Both the position numbers and the translations under genes were made by a program. The notes beneath the pieces are model-generated. The model saw nothing but the letters and a program-made list of their open reading frames with translations, did not search any database and was not told where the DNA came from. Of a DNA stretch of 64,000 bases, positions 61,421 through 64,000 are shown piece by piece (positions within the stretch are counted from its first letter, which is position 1; every line of letters starts with the position of its first letter). Origin of the DNA: Hofstenia miamia (lineage: Eukaryota; Xenacoelomorpha; Acoela); assembly GCA_004352715.1 (NCBI GenBank), contig SCFE01000050.1, positions 239,342-303,341 on the forward strand, given 5' to 3'.

Positions 61421-61572
61421 CTAACAGCCACATATAAGAAATATTGATTTAGACAAAATCACTCTCCTATTTTTCAATCGGCAATAAATATTAAATGATA
61501 TCAAAACAATTTTCGTAATACGCCATGCAGAGATCTTGGAGAAATACATTTAATGAAACATGGCTTTTAATA

Positions 61573-61670
61573 AATAGTCTAGTTTCCTACATCATTTCAA
61601 AATATTACATCTATTCTAAAGCAATAGTCTAGTTTCGTACATCATTTCAAATATTACATGCTATTCTAAA
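61573..61670. repeat. Tandem duplication, unit about 50 bp
   Basis: AATAGTCTAGTTTC.TACATC and its continuation to CTATTCTAAA occur twice in direct succession. Confidence 0.9.
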
Positions 61671-63458
61671 AGCCCGGTTAAATTTCCCTCAATTTTATCA
61701 CTGATGACTGCTATAATGAATTTCCAACAAATCAGGAGTTTTGAAATTTTTTTCATAGTTGTCTTGAACAAAATTAAGATGTGTTAACAGGGTTATAGAT
61801 TGATAATATTTTACAAGTTGATAACTGGTATATGTCTAATATTTTCAATAAAGAGGACTAACAGCTATGTAGAACCTATAAAAGCGGAACCATAAGTAAA
61901 CTGATTACTTGCAAGGATACATTGATAATTTGTAAGTTTATTTATTGAATGTCCTCAGCAGTATAATTAATGATCACCCAAAATACACGTAGGGGAAGTG
62001 TAGGGAATATGAGACCGTTATACTCATTTATCTGAATTGCATAAACAGGAATGCAGATACACACTAATCTGTTTTAACTATGCCTTCAGCGACCATTTGT
62101 ATATCTAGGTACCATAATAATAGCTAAATTTTTTATACTTAATGAGATAATAGGCTTAGTGACGTCAGAGCTAGATAATCTCCAATTACCGACCTATGTA
62201 GGTAGCACGAGACTGCNATATATATATATATATATAGCAGTAGCAATTGAGTCCAAACGAATATGTTTGCAACTCAATGCATAAATTCAATAAAATCCTG
62301 CCTATACTGCTGCCCTAGGAATGTACAATGATAATTGACACAGAAGCGGAAATTTTCTTGGGCTTAATACATATATTTCAAAATTTTAAAAAATTATAAA
62401 TAATAAATTTATTGTTATTATTGGTGATATTTTAATTCCCTAATTTTATGATCAAGGTATCCAAAATTATGACTGAAATATTCAAATATAACCTTAAATT
62501 TGTTGAAAGTATGACCTATATTTTTCTAATGAACCTTTCCACTTTCAAAATTCCAAAAATGTAACATATTTTAGTTCTGAAATTGAAATAAATCAATGAC
62601 ATATTTCTAGATAATGCTTGGGTTAGATTTTAAATCCTGACTATTTACATAACATTATGAACATCAAATGATACCGTAAAAGCCCGGTTTACAGTAATGG
62701 AGATATTTCATTGTGACTACTGTCATCAAAAATATGAAAATTAGATCTTGTCAACATCATGGTTATTGAGAATCCAGCATATTTAACTGTCGACCAAAGT
62801 GAATACTTTGCTGTCGACATAGTTCGACTTTTGAAATGCCTGAAACTGTATTAATAGCAGTCCTTCGCAATGCTCCTAAGGCTTCAAATGCTAGAGAGCA
62901 AACAAAATCCCTTCTTTTTCACATACATTTGCATGAGTCTGATAGATGACAATCCTGCAGAACTATAAATACAATGTATGGGGTCTTTAAGAGACCGCAT
63001 GGTCAACCCAGATTTCCTGGATACCCGAGCAACAGAATTGGCATCTGCATTCATTTGCAAAAATTAAGTAGTAGAACAAATGAATGCCGCCCTTATAGAA
63101 ATAGTTAAAATTGAGGAGACATAACAACAACAAACGTGCATTTATGGTTTCCATTGATTTGCAGTTTTCCTCTAAATTTCACTTAAATAAGTTTATAAAA
63201 TCAAAAAATTTGATGAAAATATGACTGGTACATCTAGTCATTGAGGATAATAAGATAAAAAGAGGTATTCGCTTTACCAAATTATTAACAATATAAACGG
63301 AGGCTCGTAGCCTCATTATCATCTAGGAGGTCGACGCGAATTTAGGAAGGGTTGATAGGAATCTGCCGTTAATTTTGATTAGCATTTCATCCAGGATTTC
63401 GAAAAGGAGAGAGAAATCTTTTTTAAATTTTAGGGAATTCTATTGCTGAATATATATA
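61671..63458. other. AT-rich DNA with possible pseudogene, otherwise nothing
   Basis: Single N at 62217 beside (AT)n. A plus frame from about 62780 to 63122 is interrupted by only a few stops; see findings. Confidence 0.4.
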
Positions 63459-64000
63459 CAGTGCTGGACAAAAGTTTAGCATCAAGCATTATTTTTAACA
63501 AAAAATGATTAATCAACCTTGCAGAATGTGTATAGTATAAACCTAATGAATCTAACAACTATACTAATCATATCCCAATTTTACGTGCCTGTATAGAAAA
63601 TAAGAATTCCAGAAATAGGCGGCATGTACATGTCTGAATGTATTTTTGCAAATGGTAAAGCACATGTACAGTAAGCAAAAGGTATTGAGAAATAAAATGA
63701 AAATAATCTAAAAACAAATCAAAGCAATAACCTAAAGTCTTTCAATATTTTGTGGGATAACCTTTGTTTTTCAACACAGCTGAAAATCGATGGGGCATAC
63801 TGTCCACCACTGCATGACATGTTTCTTTGGTAATTTCCTTGCACCAGATTTTCTTGATTGCTTCTTTTAAATCTGCGATGTTCTTCAAATTTTCATGTGA
63901 TAGCTTACTTTTTAGAATCTGCCAAAGATTCTTGATCAGATTAAGGTCAGGCGAATTACCAGGCCATTCCAACACTACGATATTCCATTCTTGAATCCAT
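63459..64000 (-). mobile_element. Tc1-like transposon, 3' part, running off the right edge
   Basis: The left boundary is TA followed by CAGTGCTGGACAAAAG, a Tc1-type terminal repeat. The minus frame 63742-63975 gives WPGNSPDLNLIKNLWQILK and a typical C-terminus (HAVVDSMPHRFSAVLKNKG). In active Tc1 transposases the motif is SPDLNPIENLW, where E is the last catalytic residue; here it is K. The catalytic aspartates lie outside the window. Confidence 0.88.

Overview
The window is about 64 kb of very AT-rich animal DNA, with long AT microsatellites, spliced genes and a heavy load of decayed transposable elements. Consensus GT..AG introns, homologs of the animal proteins TXNDC11 and KIAA1143, and the transposon families all point to an invertebrate metazoan. 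The intronless seven-helix receptor-like gene and short TTTAG/TTTCAG acceptors would suit a nematode-like animal, but the species cannot be fixed from the sequence.

Layout. 1-621 (-): piece of a relatively GC-rich LINE running off the left edge. 2180-13316 (-): seven joined exons of a TXNDC11-type thioredoxin-fold protein; its introns hold a mariner remnant (about 4.4-5.2 kb) and a 5'-truncated LINE (10.1-12.26 kb). 14-20 kb: AT-rich DNA with one more LINE remnant (17.6-18.4 kb). 20.3-23.3 kb: a 1.37-kb element with GTCTC-rich inverted ends, three copies of a repeat headed by a tRNA-like cloverleaf, and a GC-cored tandem repeat. 23351-25111 (-): a six-exon MULE-type transposase gene with FLYWCH finger and no break in 484 codons. 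28359-35853 (-): a complete but decayed Gypsy LTR retrotransposon with both LTRs and a primer-binding site, followed by a possible second LTR and a gap. 38538-41570 (+): a three-exon KIAA1143 (DUF4604) homolog. 42.56-42.72 kb: pogo-like MITE. About 43.3-43.5 kb (-): a terminal exon of unknown gene, possibly a double-stranded-RNA-binding fold. 46-49 kb: tandem repeats and a duplicated block. 49.8-51.4 kb: reverse-transcriptase remnant interrupted by a 931-bp gap. 51.8-54.9 kb: an element with roughly 450-bp terminal inverted repeats. 56-59.5 kb (+): a second decayed Gypsy element. 60013-60891 (+): an intact single-exon seven-helix membrane protein. 63.46 kb to the right edge (-): Tc1-like element with a mutated catalytic residue.

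The host genes appear functionally unrelated to one another: an ER thioredoxin-fold protein, a small acidic protein of unknown role, and a receptor-like protein. The rest is mobile DNA. Several single N bases sit beside nearly identical direct duplications with small indels, which look like unresolved haplotypes in the assembly, so local spacing there should not be trusted.
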